This document shows, one piece after another, positions 5,381 to 5,458 of a stretch of DNA of 5,458 nucleotides. Position 1 is the first letter of the stretch; each line of letters opens with the position of its first letter. Source of the DNA: Rhodospirillales bacterium. GTDB taxonomy: Bacteria; Pseudomonadota; Alphaproteobacteria; Reyranellales; Reyranellaceae. The stretch is from NCBI GenBank assembly GCA_013205335.1, contig JABMNB010000629.1:1-5458 (forward strand), written 5' to 3'. The notes beneath the pieces are model-generated. The model was not told where the DNA came from. It did no database searches and saw only the letters and a program-made list of their open reading frames with translations. Position numbers and translations under genes: made by a program.

Positions 5381-5458
5381 ATGGTGAAGAGGGTGCGCGG
5401 CTCGACGACCGGCCGGCCGATCATGGCGCTGCTCGACCTGCTGGGCCGGCGCTGGACC
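5381..5458 (+). CDS. HxlR-family winged helix-turn-helix regulator (5' 26 codons only)
   Basis: The first 26 residues are visible, ending GRPIMALLDLLGRRWT, which matches the start of the HxlR/DUF24 DNA-binding domain (usual form CPxxxALDLLGGKWT). The rest of the protein, normally about 100-150 residues (longer in some lineages), lies outside the window. The ATG at 5381 has GGAG 8 nt upstream. The Cys that DUF24 members such as YodB use to sense quinones or aldehydes near the N-terminus is absent; Arg12 takes its place before Pro13. Divergent placement beside the CMD-family gene makes that gene its probable target. The family call is good for so short a piece; the ligand is unknown. Confidence 0.8.
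   Translation, partial: MVKRVRGSTTGRPIMALLDLLGRRWT

Overview
This is a GC-rich bacterial window with strong G/C bias at third codon positions. It fits a soil- or plant-associated proteobacterium, most likely an alphaproteobacterium. The gene families present and an interspersed inverted repeat starting TCATCCCGAGCGTAGCGAGG, a type I associate with alphaproteobacterial genomes, support this. The assignment is an inference; no rRNA or other taxonomic marker is present.

Layout. The left part (1-1959) is a minus-strand pair: a CaiB/BaiF-type (family III) CoA-transferase, then 4 nt downstream a histone-deacetylase-superfamily amidohydrolase resembling acetylpolyamine aminohydrolase, cut by the left window edge. 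A 113-nt divergent intergenic region separates this pair from a plus-strand M20-family Zn-dependent amidohydrolase of the N-carbamoyl-L-amino-acid hydrolase / beta-ureidopropionase type (2073-3317). A 75-nt long-stem inverted repeat (3344-3418) follows and ends 4 nt before the GTG start of a BenE-family membrane transporter (3423-4610). A convergent intergenic region (4611-4725) carries a GGTACC-ended inverted repeat and 9-bp tandem repeats. These run into the 3' end of a minus-strand carboxymuconolactone-decarboxylase-family gene (4726-5295). An 85-nt divergent promoter region packed with palindromes leads to the first 26 codons of a HxlR-type winged-helix regulator at the right edge.

How it may work together. 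The left four genes look like a small catabolic island: two amide-bond hydrolases of different folds, a CoA-transferase and a transporter, as expected for uptake and breakdown of a nitrogenous or carboxylated small molecule. The substrate cannot be named from the sequence. The right-hand pair (HxlR regulator and CMD protein) is a classic regulator/target divergent unit, probably independent of the left island. I see no mobile-element gene, CRISPR array, RNA gene, toxin or defence gene. No clear new system stands out. The points most worth following are the altered substrate-binding positions of the deacetylase-like enzyme, the repeat against the transporter start, and the palindrome cluster at the HxlR/CMD promoter.
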